From contig OY740768.1 in NCBI GenBank assembly GCA_963513935.1, positions 42,340,368 to 42,404,367 on the forward strand: 64,000 nucleotides of DNA, in the 5' to 3' direction. Origin of the DNA: Aphrophora alni (taxonomy: Eukaryota > Arthropoda > Insecta > Hemiptera > Aphrophoridae). Positions 13,304 to 25,375 of the stretch are shown here, in pieces. The notes under the pieces are model-generated. The model searched no databases, had not been told where the DNA came from, and saw only the letters and a program-made list of their open reading frames with translations. The first letter of the stretch is position 1. Each line of letters opens with the position of its first letter. The position numbers and the translations under genes are program-made.

Positions 13304-15492
13304 TTTGCTACATCAATCATTTGTTTTTCATGTGGTAAAGATAGAGAAGAGAATATAAATCCCTCTCGGTCATCATAGACTTAAAAAAGAAAAGAACTAG
13401 AATACTCTAATAACCCCAAGGTCGGAAGATAACAAGAGTTAGTCAAAATATACCCGATACAAAAGATCAAAGATCTAACCCAGCTATATCAGTAATGAGA
13501 ACAATCTATTATTATCTCTCAACAATTAATACCAGAATCATATAAACCTTATTTATATTTGCATATCGCCTAAGTGAACAAAATGAGGTAACCCGTACTA
13601 TGTAATGAGAAGGAACAACTAAAAACGTTTCAAACGGCTTAACGGCTGCCATTTAAAATTATTCGAACTGTACTAAAAAAACGATCATGTTCATTGTATA
13701 AAAAACAGCTAACGTGCTCAATTTGTATAATATTCTACCTCAATTCATTTTAATTAACCTGCCTTGTTATTGCTGATTATTTACTTTATTAAAGGTTATG
13801 TTATCTATTTTCAATTTTATTTATAAATAACTTTGATTTTTTTTATCGAAAACAAAACAGTTTCGGTAAAATGGGTTGCAGGTTTAAAAAAATTACAAAA
13901 TGAGTAAAACCTAAGTGAAGTGTTATTTTTTGATAAATATATTTTAAAATATAAAACTGGACTCTCAATTAGCAATTTGCTAACCAACTTTTCCACGGTA
14001 TGTTTAGAATGAGTTGAAATTTCATAGTAATAAGGTAGATCGCAATTCCTCGTAATTGATTTCTAACTATACATTCTCTACTATTATACAGATCAAGAAA
14101 AATTTACAATTTTAATTTAACGTTCAATATTTATTATACACATATAAATTAACGTGAATCGGATCTGTAGAATAAATCTGCGATATTAAAAAAGTAGATG
14201 TCGTTGTTACGGTTGAAAAAAAAACTTGATAAACTGTAGTTTCAAACCTACTTAAAGTCTAAATTCATTTTTTTTAATCAAACCTATTCTACAACCCAAG
14301 CAGTAAAACCGATTGCATGTTGTTTTCATTTATCTATTCCTAGATGGTATACTTGTGCACAAAGAAGCTAGATTCTTGTGTTTTTGTTCAACGCAAAAAA
14401 ATTACGAAACTACGGACAAATTGTGCAAGTAATTGGTGAAGATTATGAACTATATGTTGTTCTCATAAGGAAAACTTGGAACTTGAAAAAAAAAGTGTTT
14501 GTTTATTTTAATTGATAAAACTCCCATGACTCATAACAAATACTTGACAATAAATTTCGTGATTTTTTTTCTACATACAAGTTTATCCTACAATTGCAGC
14601 AGTATAACACGTGTGTTTTGATTTTATCTCACAAGTAAAATGACAACGAAAAGTAATTCGTCAAGATAACAGAAAGAAACACAACGTGTTCTGTGTTCTG
14701 TACATTTTATTAACTTGTTTATTCAATGATAGTAGTAACTTAATTTATTGAACAACTAATTAAAAATACATGTGGCTATCATTACAATAATTTTATTTCC
14801 TTACCAGAACATCAGACGTGAATATTATTGTTCCTATCTATTGGGTATAATGAAACACAAAACCATTCTGAAACAAGTATCACAAGCAGACTTCCTATTT
14901 TCTTACTCGTTTTGTTTTCAGTAGAATAAGGTTTCGTTTGAATTTGTGTAGCCTAACTATGTTTATCTTTTACTTACACAATATACGACAACATTGAGAA
15001 AAATATGTCGGCCTTCATTTTTGTCTGATCTTTACATTTGATAGCCTTAGGAGACCGAAAAAGTTATTTTCAATATTCTGTCCTTTGAAGTTGGTGTCTG
15101 TACGAAGGTGGGACTATAGTATGCTTATATAGAATCCTATTGAAATTCAGAAAATTAGAATTATAAATGCCAAAATATCGTCCATTTTAAACAGTTTGCT
15201 GTTCCTATTTGTGTACTCACTGATAACACACTAAATTAGATGAAACATGTATTTTTCAATTCGGCATGTAAATGTACAAACAAATGATTTCTCAATAAAT
15301 TTAATGGTAGACCTACCTCTCTATGATGACAAATGGTGAAGCGAGTCACCGGCGCGAGCGTAGTGATTGGAGGCTTCTTAGCATATACACCCCTGTGAGG
15401 CCGAACAGGGCCGAAACACTGAGACGATTGACGCGATATGTACATCTACGAGGCGCATATGTAACGTTTGGGTATTACAGTTAGAGGATATT
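13304..15492. other. Non-coding interior of the 137-bp inverted-repeat interval
   Basis: No gene and no transposase ORF. The segment 13470-13555, with GCTATATCAGTAATGAGAAC and later TACCAGAAT, is homologous to about 39815-39885 in the same orientation, marking another dispersed repeat. The 69-codon minus-strand ORF at 15236-15445 lies in a less AT-rich patch and has no recognised domain. Confidence 0.5.
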
Positions 15493-15629
15493 ACAGTTGA
15501 TTGATTTATATTTGAGGCTTCAATTATTTTTAGTTTTTATTAGTTTTTCTCCAGATGTATTATTTTGTCTCTTCCAAATTAAATTTATGATTTTCAGATC
15601 AAATCTGATCGGTTAATTAGATTTTATTT
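15493..15629 (-). repeat. Right arm of the 137-bp inverted repeat pair
   Basis: Reverse complement of 12258-12394 with about five mismatches. It starts at ACAGTTGATTGATT and ends at AGATTTTATTT. Just before it, TATTACAGTTAGAGGATATTACAG is a small local duplication. Confidence 0.9.
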
Positions 15630-15772
15630 GTATGATGGGGCTGGGTAAGTACCATGATGGTTTCCATTAGCTTCTTTAATACAAAAAATATACTATTATT
15701 TGTATTCCACGAAAAAATTGTTTTCTATGGGAAATTTTTTTCAATCATCAAGCTTGGCTGTTGCATATATTA

Positions 15773-16116
15773 TACAGGGTGATTGGTCATCAATGTGACA
15801 ACAAATTTTGGGTTGAATTGCAAAATAAATGTGACTTAGAGGTGCATATTAGAAAGTATAAATCCCAAAGTTGACCTATTAATAAATTATTTTCAATTTT
15901 CCTTAAAAATCTATGCTCTTTGACACAATTTTTTTCTCAGCTACCAGTTGGTGTAAATACCATTTCCTTGTTCTACGAAAAATTTCTAATAAGAGTGAGT
16001 CATTCTTTTAGGTTAAACAATGGAAACGCTTTCGTTTCCTGAGTCAAGGTACAAAGTTCCTACAACTTATAAAAACTAAGAAATCATTGGACTATTGTTG
16101 TTTTGCACACTCTGTA
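15773..16116 (+). mobile_element. Mariner-type MITE with TACAGGGTG ends
   Basis: The left end TATACAGGGTG (15771-15781) and right end CACTCTGTATA (16108-16118) are inverted repeats with one mismatch. Each is flanked by TA, as expected for Tc1/mariner insertion. The element is about 344 bp with no ORF. A homologous inverted copy lies at 17071-17354 and shares the order GATTGGTCATCA, CCTATTAATAAATTATTTTC, CTACCAGTTGG and GGACTATTGTTGTTTTGCAC. Confidence 0.85.
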
Positions 16117-16172
16117 TACAAAGAAGTGACAAGTCATATTAAGAACTTCACCATTTTGTAAGCTTTTGTAGA

Positions 16173-16836
16173 GGTTGTATCCAACTTGCGGTCAGTCCAA
16201 TTTGCGGTCAAGGGTAAAACCGTCCATTTTGCGGTCACCCCAAAAATGTCGTGGGCTAATCGAAAGATATTTGTCCAATTTGCGGTCACATATTTGAACC
16301 CCATATAGTGAGCCTAAAGTCGTGTTGAAGATTTGAAGTGGGGGAAACGTTTACCGAAATTCGTCGTATGCCATTTGTTTTTTTGATTCAATTCAATGTT
16401 TTTTTGAGTCAATCCAAATTTATCTATAGTCTTATTTTTAAAATGTCTGGGACTGGCGAACCTTTAGTACGAAGTATGCTTGTAATGCGAAAGAGTATAT
16501 TCTATAAATATTAGTATCTATTTTTGTTGTAGCTCTCTCCCTCTCTATTTATATATGTATACAGTGTTTGTTTATTATTCCCCCTTTTTTAGGCTCTATT
16601 TAACAGTGAATTTGGTAAGTAAGAATCCCTGTGGATTCTGCCAACCGGGAACTGTAGACCAACACGTGAAGATGGCAAACGACTTGATTTGTGATTAGTA
16701 ATTAACTATCTCTCAAGATGTGACCGCAAACTGGAAACCCTTCCACCTCCAGAACCTTGATCATCCTTCATAAAACTACACTTGACCGCAAATAGGACTG
16801 ACCGCAAATAGGACTGACCGCAAGTAGGACGACACC
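16173..16836 (-). mobile_element. Non-autonomous DNA transposon (family GCGGTCA), copy B
   Basis: A 664-bp element with a perfect 8-bp target-site duplication, TTTGTAGA, at 16165-16172 and 16837-16844. The ends are GGTTGTATCC on the left and the complement of GGTGTCGTCC on the right. Three tandem TTGCGGTCA boxes spaced about 17 bp apart, separated by GTCCTATT, lie inside the right end, with more inside the left. Its right end matches the left end of copy A, including the phrase AGTGTAGTTTTATGA, so the two copies face opposite ways. It is about 300 bp longer than copy A because of a central segment absent there, and this still contains no transposase. It sits between the two inverted mariner-type MITEs. 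Confidence 0.92.
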
Positions 16837-17070
16837 TTTGTAGAATGTGCCACATAATCAATTTTTCATTTTAAATGTGCTAGTTAAGCCTTGAATATTA
16901 AAAAAGAAGGTGAGTTAGAAAATGTCAACAACCCGAATGGTCCGAAAATAAGTAAATAATCAAACTTAATCCATCCAATTCAGTTAATAGTCTACTTTAA
17001 TTACAAACAAATGAAAATACACTCATAACTGTAAAAAAAAGTTATTTGACGGATAATTTATCAAATTTGT

Positions 17071-17354
17071 GCAAAACAACAATAGTCCAATTGATTTATT
17101 AGTTTTTAGGAAATGTAGGAACTTTGAACGTTTGCTCAGGAAACGAAGTCGTTTGCATTGTTTCACCTTTAAAGGAATGACCAACTGGTAGCCGAGAAAA
17201 CATAAATTTGTATCAATGAGCAGAGATTTTTATAAAGAAAATTGAAAATAATTTATTAATAGGTCAATTTTGGGATTTTAACTTTTTAATATTCACCAAT
17301 AAGTCACATTCAATCCAAAAAAATTGTCACACTGATGACCAATCACTCTGTATA
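17071..17354 (-). mobile_element. Mariner-type MITE, inverted partner, one end lost
   Basis: It is homologous to the reverse complement of 15773-16116. The outer end CACTCTGTATA is intact at 17344-17354. The inner end stops at GTGCAAAACAACAATAGTCC without the terminal CAGGGTG, so this copy is truncated. Together with its partner it forms an imperfect inverted repeat of about 280 bp around copy B of the GCGGTCA family. Confidence 0.8.
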
Positions 17355-19300
17355 ATCAATGTCTGCAAACAATCGGATATACAAAAAGTAAGCCTAAAAA
17401 AAAATTTTGAAAATTAAAAAATAATACAATTGTTATTTAAACTCCAGGACACACATAATAAGGAAACAACATTGAATAATATATATTATAATATACTGTA
17501 TATATATACAGTATATATAAAGTATTAAAAAATACATCAAAATAATTATTTTCTTATAAACGATAGACGCCAAACCTTTGGATAAAGAACAAATAAAAGT
17601 TACAGAATATGTGAAAAAAGTCTATGAACTTATTTAATTAACAATTTCTATTAGTAAAAATTAAGCATTTTTACTTTCTTGCTTCATCGTAATTATTACT
17701 TCATTCTCACTTTTAGTTTAATAGCTAACTTATATAATCCCTAAATTTATCTTTCTATATATAACGCATTTGTTCGTTTTGGGTCCCCAAAACCTAAAAA
17801 CGTATTTGCATACAAAATATCTGACTGAGATTGTTATACATCTCTCTGTAATGATTTCGAAGAAAATGTTCAAACAATTTTGTACAAATTAGTATTTTTT
17901 TGCGCTTCTTACTCTGTAAACTGAAGGTTTTTAAGTGTCTGCCAGAAGAAAAATACATAATCATAAGCAAGTATATACAGTATCTAAAAAATAGTTGGCT
18001 CAAGGAGATTTCTTGAATATACTCCCTAAGACCCTAACAAAACTTTTTCGCTGTCATATCACAAAAAAAAAAAAACTGATGATTCAAGAGCTATTAGTAA
18101 AAACAAAAGTATTTAGATTTGTTACAAAAAAAATAAAAAATTTCTCAATATCGGTCTATTTATTTTAATAAAATTGTTGTGATTGAAGATTAATGCACAA
18201 ATCAATGTGTGAAAATATTAAGTAAAACAAAATTACTATTCAAAAGAGGGACTAATTGAGGGGAGGGGGTAAAAGAAAAATGATAGGTCTTAATGTAAGT
18301 TTATGATACGAGGGATATAAGTTAAGTGGAAGTTTGAGTTGCCTTTTTTGTACAACGTTCTAACATACGATGTACTAAAGTATCCACAAATGATTTCATT
18401 ACTTAACAGAACACTCCAATTTATACAACAAGCAATACGAAGTTTCAAGATTTCGTCCTCATCTTCAGTTGTTACACATGCACAAACATTATGTCACTGA
18501 GGTTAGGCCAATGAGTCATTCTGATACCAGCAACGAAGCAATATAACCATGCCGCCAAGTTCAATGACATCATCAAATAATGAAATATTGTTTTCAGTAA
18601 TACCATTACCACTAATCTGCTGTCTTAACAATTGAAAATATAATAACAATAATAAATCAACTCTTATTTTAACTACATATTTATTGTAATTGTTATGTTA
18701 GTTATTAACTATGTTAGGAATTAAACATATTAAGGTAACATAATTTGAAACAGCTGTTGTTAATATATTAATATTATTTAAATGTATTTAATTTGTTTGT
18801 AGATGTAAACAAAACTAATTCCAAATTAGTATTTAAATGTGTATTAAGAATAACCTAAATATATTTATACATTAAAGTAACGATTAACATTGTCTAGATA
18901 ATACTTTCATTTCCAATTTTTTTTTTTTTTTAGAGAAAAATGAACTGTCTTTGTTTTAATGAAATGAAAACTTATGATTGAAATGATGGTTATTAATAAA
19001 TAAGACTTATTGTATGCTCTGAGTAGTATTTTTAAGTATGACAACTTTCACATTCAATTTTTACATTATTTACTAAAAATAATTAGTTCACATATCTCAA
19101 TTAGATGTCTTATATAGACCTACCTTAAAAAAAACTAACGAAAAATAAACGGCTATAAAAAATATTCATTGTCATCTCCCTAAAAAAAAAAAAAAAAAAA
19201 ATCTATTTTAAAATTAATAAAAGAATATGAATTTATTAGTATATTTTGAATTATATTAATTTTATTATTGGTTTGTGCCTTTGTATATCTTAAGGAAAGT
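17355..19300. other. Non-coding, AT-rich
   Basis: No gene seen. A perfect 26-bp AT-rich palindrome centred on TGTATATATATACA lies at 17491-17516. G-rich GAGGGGAGGGGG lies near 18258-18270. A poly-A run is at about 19181-19200. Confidence 0.5.
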
Positions 19301-19960
19301 TAATAAAGGGTCTTCCTGTATCGAAATTTTGAAATTTTTTTAAGAAAAAAAATTTAGATATTTATATATTAAAATATAGCTAAGCTTACTACATTTGTGC
19401 CATAAATTTGTCCATAACATAAATAGTATTTTATTGAAATCGGTTAAGGTTTATTTCCTTCTTCGGGAACTATTCCCGAACCGTACATTTCTTTTACTTA
19501 CAATTTGTAACTCTGTTTTGGCTCAATAATCCTTACATTTCATCAAATTTTAACAAAATCTGTAGAAGTCAGCTCCGTGATTTTATTTAAAATTTGTTCT
19601 CAATAAATGTCAAACTGACGTTTATGGGGTAGTGGGCATCCTTCTTGTTTGGGTTCGTAGAGACTTTAACAAAATTTGAAGCCGATTTTCAAAATAATCG
19701 TATTTTTTAGTTTGTCTTATAACCTATACCCCAAATTTTGAGCTATTAAGAAATATTTAAAAAGTCACGTGTCACATTTCATACTTTATTAAAATTCGCC
19801 CCATTCGTTTGAGTTACAATAGAGACCAGATATGACAGCCAGACAAACAGACATTTGTCATACCAAAACCCATTTTTTTTTATCTCAGGAGATCTCAAAA
19901 CAACTATCATAGGTTCAGAACTGTATATAAAACTTAACACTGATTTTTTTTTATCCATTA
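19301..19960 (-). repeat. Dispersed repeat with conserved phrases (ACCCAAACA family)
   Basis: On the minus strand it carries AAATTTTGTTAAAGTCTCTA followed by CGAACCCAAACAAG, and later AAAATTTGATGAAATGTAAG. Similar phrases occur at 20500-21250, 30355-30480 and 46740-47375. It contains the inverted motif TTCGGGAA-CTA-TTCCCGAA at 19462-19480. A 133-codon minus-strand ORF overlaps this end; it is made of repeat sequence and has no recognised domain, so I do not call it a gene. Confidence 0.55.
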
Positions 19961-20499
19961 CATAACTTTTTTCTGTACTAAGTATATCTGAGAATGTAAA
20001 TACCAAGAATAATACAGAGTATGAACTGATAAAATAAGGTTCAAAACGAAATAAGATAGTAATGACAAACGTATGAGAGTTAAACATTGTATGAGGGTGG
20101 AAGGGTGGGTAATCTGGAGTGAATGTAATTGAATAGAAAACCCAAGTTCTCTCATCTAATAACGTACAACCATGCTTCATTATATCACCATTCTCGATGA
20201 GGACTTATTAAAACTAAATTCATTTTAAAAGTAGTTACATTCAAAATTTATTAATCTGTATACATGTTTTGAAAATAAAATACAATGGTATAGATGTAAA
20301 TATCTGTATCTTAGATTCTAAGTTTTATCAGAAAACTTCTTGACGTGTTTCGGCTAGATTGTATCTTCCGAAGCATCGGACAAAAGTTGAAATTTGTAAT
20401 AAGTGTAAGGTGATTAAGTTACACACAGTAGCTTTTAAAAATCGGAATACGAAAAATAAACTGCAATGAGAAATAAGTTACATGTAACAATAGATATGG

Positions 20500-21250
20500 G
20501 GTAATCTAACAAAATATTTAAATATCTGTACAGTAATGAACAGCACAAAATATTACACAAATTTTCTCACCCACCCATTCCCAAAAACCAACCAAACACT
20601 ATTCGTCATCAAAATAATTGACAGTTCGGTAGTTGTCAGTCAAAAAGTGAAAATGAATCATGGATTTATATAAATTCAAAATAAAAAAAAAATCGTATTT
20701 GATTCAAATCGAGCTTTTAATGACGGCGGTCAATGTTTATTTGTTTTTTGCAATTACCCCTAAATCGTGATTTTTTTTTAATTTTCGACTTAGCACAGGG
20801 CTTTTGGTTCATTCATGTTTACATTTCACTAAAATTTGATCGAAATCGGTACATCTTATTTTGATAAATTACGTGTTTTATAACAGGTCATGGCAGATCT
20901 TATGTTTTATAAGTCTCAAATCTGCGTGTTTGCAGAGATGTTGATAGATACCATTTATTTGTTTATGTAGAAGCTACACTTCAGTTAAATTTAATCAAAA
21001 TTGTTATAGGTGATTTTGAAAAAAAAATATAATTTGGTATTTTTCTTATACACAAAATTTAAGTTATCGAATAAAAATGGCAAAATTTCTCGAAATATGA
21101 CTAAAGTTTTTCCAAATGATAAATTTGATTAAAATCTGCCACTATTTGGGTTCTAGAGCATACACATACAAGAGGCATACATCATTCCAAAATAATTTTT
21201 TTTGATCCAAGGGACCTCAAAATGGATATATTCGTAAAAACATCTCACAC
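20500..21250 (-). repeat. Roughly 700-bp dispersed element, minus orientation
   Basis: Its reverse complement aligns along most of its length with 46740-47375. Shared blocks in order are GAACCCAAATAGT/GGGCCCAAACAGA, CAAATTTTAGTGAAATGTAA, TTGACCGCCGTCATTAAAA/TTGACCGTCGTCATAAAAA, TTTTCACTTTTTGACTGACA and GGTGAGAAAATTTGTG. Colinearity over hundreds of bases indicates two insertions of one element. No coding capacity is seen and the ends are not defined. Confidence 0.75.
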
Positions 21251-21700
21251 CTCCACCATATGTGGATATGCTATGGCCTATGTACGTGTAAAAAAGTGAA
21301 ATAAAAATATTAAAAATATAAATGGATAAACAAAACATTAACAGGAAAAACACGCTAACGTAGTTGTTTCTTGAGATAATTACGTCAGTCTTTTGTTTTT
21401 TAGACATAAAACTTATTTTCAGGATTTTTATACTAGTTTGTCAATCACATTTTGGCCCTTAAAACATTCAATCAACTATTTGAACTATAACAGAATCATT
21501 AGTATGTTCCCCTCGCGGAGGGCTGGCTACCTCTTCCTCATGATGATGGCTCGCATTTTCTATCTCCACCCCTGATCTGCTGCAAGACCAAATTAAAAGT
21601 TATTCAAAACATTGTTCATTTTTGTAACCACCAAATTATTCGTAAATATTATCCTCATTTATATTTATCTCTATTTCCTTGTCACCATTTACAAGTATTT
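21251..21700. other. Non-coding, no feature recognised
   Basis: Contains short ORFs on both strands without recognisable domains. A less AT-rich patch (CCCCTCGCGGAGGGCTGGC) lies near 21509-21530; CCCTCGCGGAGGG is a near-palindrome. Confidence 0.4.
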
Positions 21701-21736
21701 GCAACATTCAACATATTTTCTTTTCCTGTTCCGGAT

Positions 21737-21784
21737 TTTGCAATGCGGAAAAGCCGATTACGGATAAAAGGGAGTTGACTGTAC
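21737..21784 (-). mobile_element. Pogo/Tigger-like terminal inverted repeat, solo end
   Basis: Read on the minus strand, the segment begins TACAGTCAACTCCCTTTTAT and continues CCGTAATCGGC. This is the CAGT-(C/A)AACTC-TTATCCG pattern of pogo/Tigger terminal repeats in the Tc1/mariner superfamily. The element would extend to lower coordinates, but no second terminus or transposase was found, so this is a fragment. Confidence 0.5.
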
Positions 21785-22812
21785 ACATACAAATTGTTGA
21801 CAAAATATTTGTACCTCACAACAAAAAGAATAGAATTACGTGGCGAGAAAATATTTGTCATTTAACACTTCGCGCTACAAACTCAGTGTCGAACATTTTA
21901 AACTGGGCATCAGAATTTTAAGGCATATTTTGTGTTTTTTTTTTATACGAAAATTATATATCAAATATACGACAAATTTAAAATAAATTAAAATGTTTGA
22001 TGATGAACGTCACACTTATGTATGGTGTTATTTGTTACATTGTTGACGAATTTACTTCCTCCTCGTTTTATTAATCCTTCCCCTTTAGCGCTTACAACTC
22101 AGCGTACATGTTTTTTTCTATTGTCTTCTGGTCTACCAACATAAATACTTTTTAATGTTTTACCTTTCCTTCCTAGATAAGCTCTACGTGGCCACCTAAG
22201 TTGCTATCACAGGCTGTCCATACAATTCTCCATACTCTTTATTTTTCGCTATACCTTATTGAAGGTAGCCCCAAATAATAACATCTTTCGCAGTATATTA
22301 TGCGTATGATCGGATGTGTTTTCTACATATTATAGTGCTAACACTATTTTATAATTGTCATTAACTATTATTAATTGGAGATTTTTTAAATTATAAATTT
22401 ATATAAAATAAACAGTGCTCAATCTTGCACTAACTCTCTTACACATCCATAAAAAAATAAGGAGATAAAACGTATTATTTGTCAAAGCTCAAGAAAATAC
22501 AAACACAACGATTCAAAACAAACTTTATCTAATTAATATGCAGACAGATTTATTTAAACTTTTTTTTAGAAGTATAACCATAACCTAGTGCAAATTTGTT
22601 TTGATCCACAGGTAAGTGTTGCTGGAGACAAGATCCCACTGGGTAAGCAAGTTGATTTATATTATTGTTTAAGAAATTTTTAACCCTAAGGGGCTCAATA
22701 TTGTGAACACGGGCTTGGCGGGACCTAAGCTTAATCTACAACTTTTTTCTTGTAGTCTTGGATGAGATCAGGTCTCTCTCGTTCTCTTCTAACCCTGACA
22801 CTATTAAAGTAT
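21785..22812. other. Non-coding, no gene seen
   Basis: AT-rich. At 22600-22655 an acceptor-like TTGATCCACAG and donor-like GGGTAAGC flank about 31 bases, but nothing supports an exon. Confidence 0.4.
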
Positions 22813-22885
22813 TCGAGGGTTTGGGATCTTTATTTTATACTCTTCTTATTTTTTTATAAGGCGATGATGACCGAAAGGAAAAATA
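22813..22885 (+). repeat. Dispersed repeat with GATGATGACC core, copy 1
   Basis: It shares with 25265-25375, 60316-60407 and 60895-61003 the order: TATT(C)GAGGG-like start, a CTTTATTTT pyrimidine stretch, then TATAAG.CGATGATGACCGAA followed by AGG. In this copy the second half of the small AGG/CCT stem is missing. Confidence 0.6.
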
Positions 22886-22907
22886 AGGAAAATAGAAAAT
22901 ATCCAGA

Positions 22908-22937
22908 CACGTGCGCGCGCGCGCGTGTGTGTGTGTT
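22908..22937. repeat. Alternating purine-pyrimidine tract (CG then GT)
   Basis: CACGTGCGCGCGCGCGCG is followed by GTGTGTGTGTG. A CG run of this length is unusual in this AT-rich background and is a classical Z-DNA-forming sequence. Confidence 0.9.
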
Positions 22938-23770
22938 GAATATATTATACATTGGTTTACAAAGTTACAAAAACTTTTGAATTGATAACAGAAAACAAGA
23001 ATTGGACTACACTTATTTCTCAAAATCCAATTACGAAAGCTCAGTAAGAGGCCCTCCCAAAGGTTGTAAGACCATATTTTCAAAGTTAAACTTTTTTTTT
23101 TTTACTACAGTATTCCATATAATTACATTTCACGATTATTGTAGTTGTGTTGATAAAACATATGCTCAGAAGATGCTGTGTCATGCCGAAACAAGTTAAA
23201 CATGAAACAATAAGCGTTGTACGAGAGTTTAAAAAAATTTAAAAACAGAGAAACACTTAGTATCTCTTATGCGGTTGCATACTATAATTTTTTTTTAATA
23301 CGATTTTATGTGAAATTCTGTAACAAAACAAATTTATTTTAAATTAAAAAATTATGACTTGCATCTCTGAGATGCGTCTTCTTGGCTTTGAAAAATTTTG
23401 CTTTGTAGAAAATAGTAGTGCAATGTGACATATCTAGAACTATCAAACTGTTTCCATACTTTCATTCCATTTCTACTACTCAATTGAATAATATTTGGCT
23501 CTAATATCGTTCTATCTAAAAGGTAAATCAAACATATGAAACACAAATATCATAATAATAGTAATATCGTATAATTATTACAAATTTATAACTACATTTG
23601 ACACTATAAAAGCGAAGTTCTCGACATAATATCACACGTTAACGTAATACAACGTAAATTTCTTTCACTGTTTATTGTTTTGCTACTTGTTTAGGGAGAC
23701 CTCAATTCTTAATATATGCAAATCTTCACAAAATGGCAATTATAGTTTTATATTTTATGTTTTTTTCTAA
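22938..23770. other. Non-coding, no gene seen
   Basis: AT-rich, with T tracts at 23091-23102 and 23290-23297. Short ORFs on both strands lack recognisable features. Confidence 0.45.
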
Positions 23771-23990
23771 TCACGTTTGTATTTAGTTTTAGTTTTGACT
23801 GCTCAGGCCTAGCTTTAGGCATGATTTCTTCTCTTAGATTATAGTTCCCAACACGACTCTAGGTTAGTATGTTGTTGTTTTAACCATTTTTTATGTTCTG
23901 GATTTATCACTTGATAACGGAGGTTGACTGATACACTCAAAACGTCGTGTATAAGTTTGTAAATACAGAAATGATGGCAAATGTCCGATT
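23771..23990 (+). repeat. Dispersed repeat (ACTTGATAACG family), copy 2
   Basis: The better preserved partner of 13078-13303. It ends in AAATGATGGCAAATGTCCGA, the same phrase that forms both arms of the hairpin at 48349-48469 and recurs, diverged and inverted, near 52322-52340. This places the phrase at or near one end of the family. Confidence 0.65.
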
Positions 23991-25264
23991 AAACCATAAC
24001 TACTATAGTTTAATGGACGTCCTAGATAAGAAGAAATTGACGAGAAAACGTTTCAAACTAATCTTTTTTAAAAAAATTATCTTTTAATTAAAATAATAAT
24101 CGATTTAAGTAAAAACCAATCTAGTTGTAAAATTTAAGTGAAATTGTTTTTATTATTGATAACTATTAATTTTCTAATAGTTAATTGATAGTTATTGATT
24201 TTCTAATTTTGAGATGTTGTGTTTACTATTTAACAGTACGTTTTTTAACTATATCTCAGTTATATGATACCCTTGCAAAATCACTAAAGAAAATGTATTA
24301 AGTGGTTTTTATGGTTAACGAACTTGCCAATCGTTGTGTAAGGGCGAGCCTTTATAACAAATTAGATCAAAACAAAAATTGCTGTGCAGAGAATGTTTTA
24401 CTAACATACAAACAAATACGCGTGATTTCAATCCTACGCACCTAAACCTACATTACACACCATCAGAGCTTCTATAAATATAACCCCTATCGAGTTTCAC
24501 TATTTTTGGTAGGTTTGCGATAATTTCACAAATCATTTTTATTTTAAAATTTTAATGATAGTGACAATACTAATCTCAATTTTTCATTTTTAAAATATAG
24601 AAAAGTATATAATAATAATACTGTTTAAATAAAAATAGTAATGTGGATATCATTTCACTTTAATTTAGTTAATTAACACAATATTATACATGTATCAAGT
24701 TTTATGTACAGATTACACTACGTTAATTTATTAAGGCTTTAAGGAGGGTAAAGTAAATACTGTAATATAAGCAGGTTTTATTGCAACAGCTCTAAACACG
24801 GAACACGTTTTATATTCTATATGTATTATAAATAAATAACCTACATACAGTTAATACGCTGACATGACATGACGAGAATTTCTTTCGTTTTTTTTTTTTA
24901 TATCTGATCTTTTCCCGATTTGATCTTGAAAATATTATACAGGGTCATCGAAAAACGTTATTTCAAGGTAAAGGGTGAATTATTTGCGTTTACAGAAAAT
25001 AATGAAGTTCTTTTTAACAATATAAATATTAGTACGATGTAAGTTTCAACTTTCAAGAAGAGCATCTCCCGTTATTCGCAAGCATCTCGGTGATCGTCCT
25101 GATATGCACGATCGCACCAATCCCTCAGGGCTCACCATAGTAATTACGGTGATATATCTTAGTTGGATCTACACCTTTTATCTTGTAGTTTTCAGTTAGA
25201 TTACTCTTCCTATTATGCTTCTCTTGATCAACTCTTTTTTTCCGACCCTAGCGCTACTTGTACT
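23991..25264. other. Non-coding, with possible transposon debris
   Basis: No gene seen. At about 24930-25160 a stretch begins ATTATACAGGGTCATCG, like a MITE end. It continues into a less AT-rich segment whose + frame at 25050-25140 reads RRASPVIRKHLGDRPDMHDR. It may be old transposon coding or a repeat; I did not recognise a family. Confidence 0.4.
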
Positions 25265-25375
25265 ATCGAGGGATTCTTTTCCTTCTTTTATTGTTTTTTG
25301 TTTTTTGTTTGTTTCTTTTTTTTTTTTTTAAGACGCTGATGACCAAAGGTTTTTTACCTTTAAGCGACAAGAAAA
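25265..25375 (+). repeat. Dispersed repeat with GATGATGACC core, copy 2
   Basis: After a long T-rich stretch it carries TTTAAGACGCTGATGACCAA and then AAAGGT-TTTTT-ACCTTT, a clear stem-loop, followed by AAGCGACAAGAAAAA. The conserved stem-loop near the end recalls LINE 3' ends. Confidence 0.65.

Noticed and set aside
19779..20180. 133-codon minus-strand ORF
   Set aside because: Largely overlaps a dispersed repeat and has no known domain; no splice or promoter support.
22600..22655. Possible 31-base micro-exon
   Set aside because: Acceptor and donor look fair but there is no other exon nearby on the same strand.
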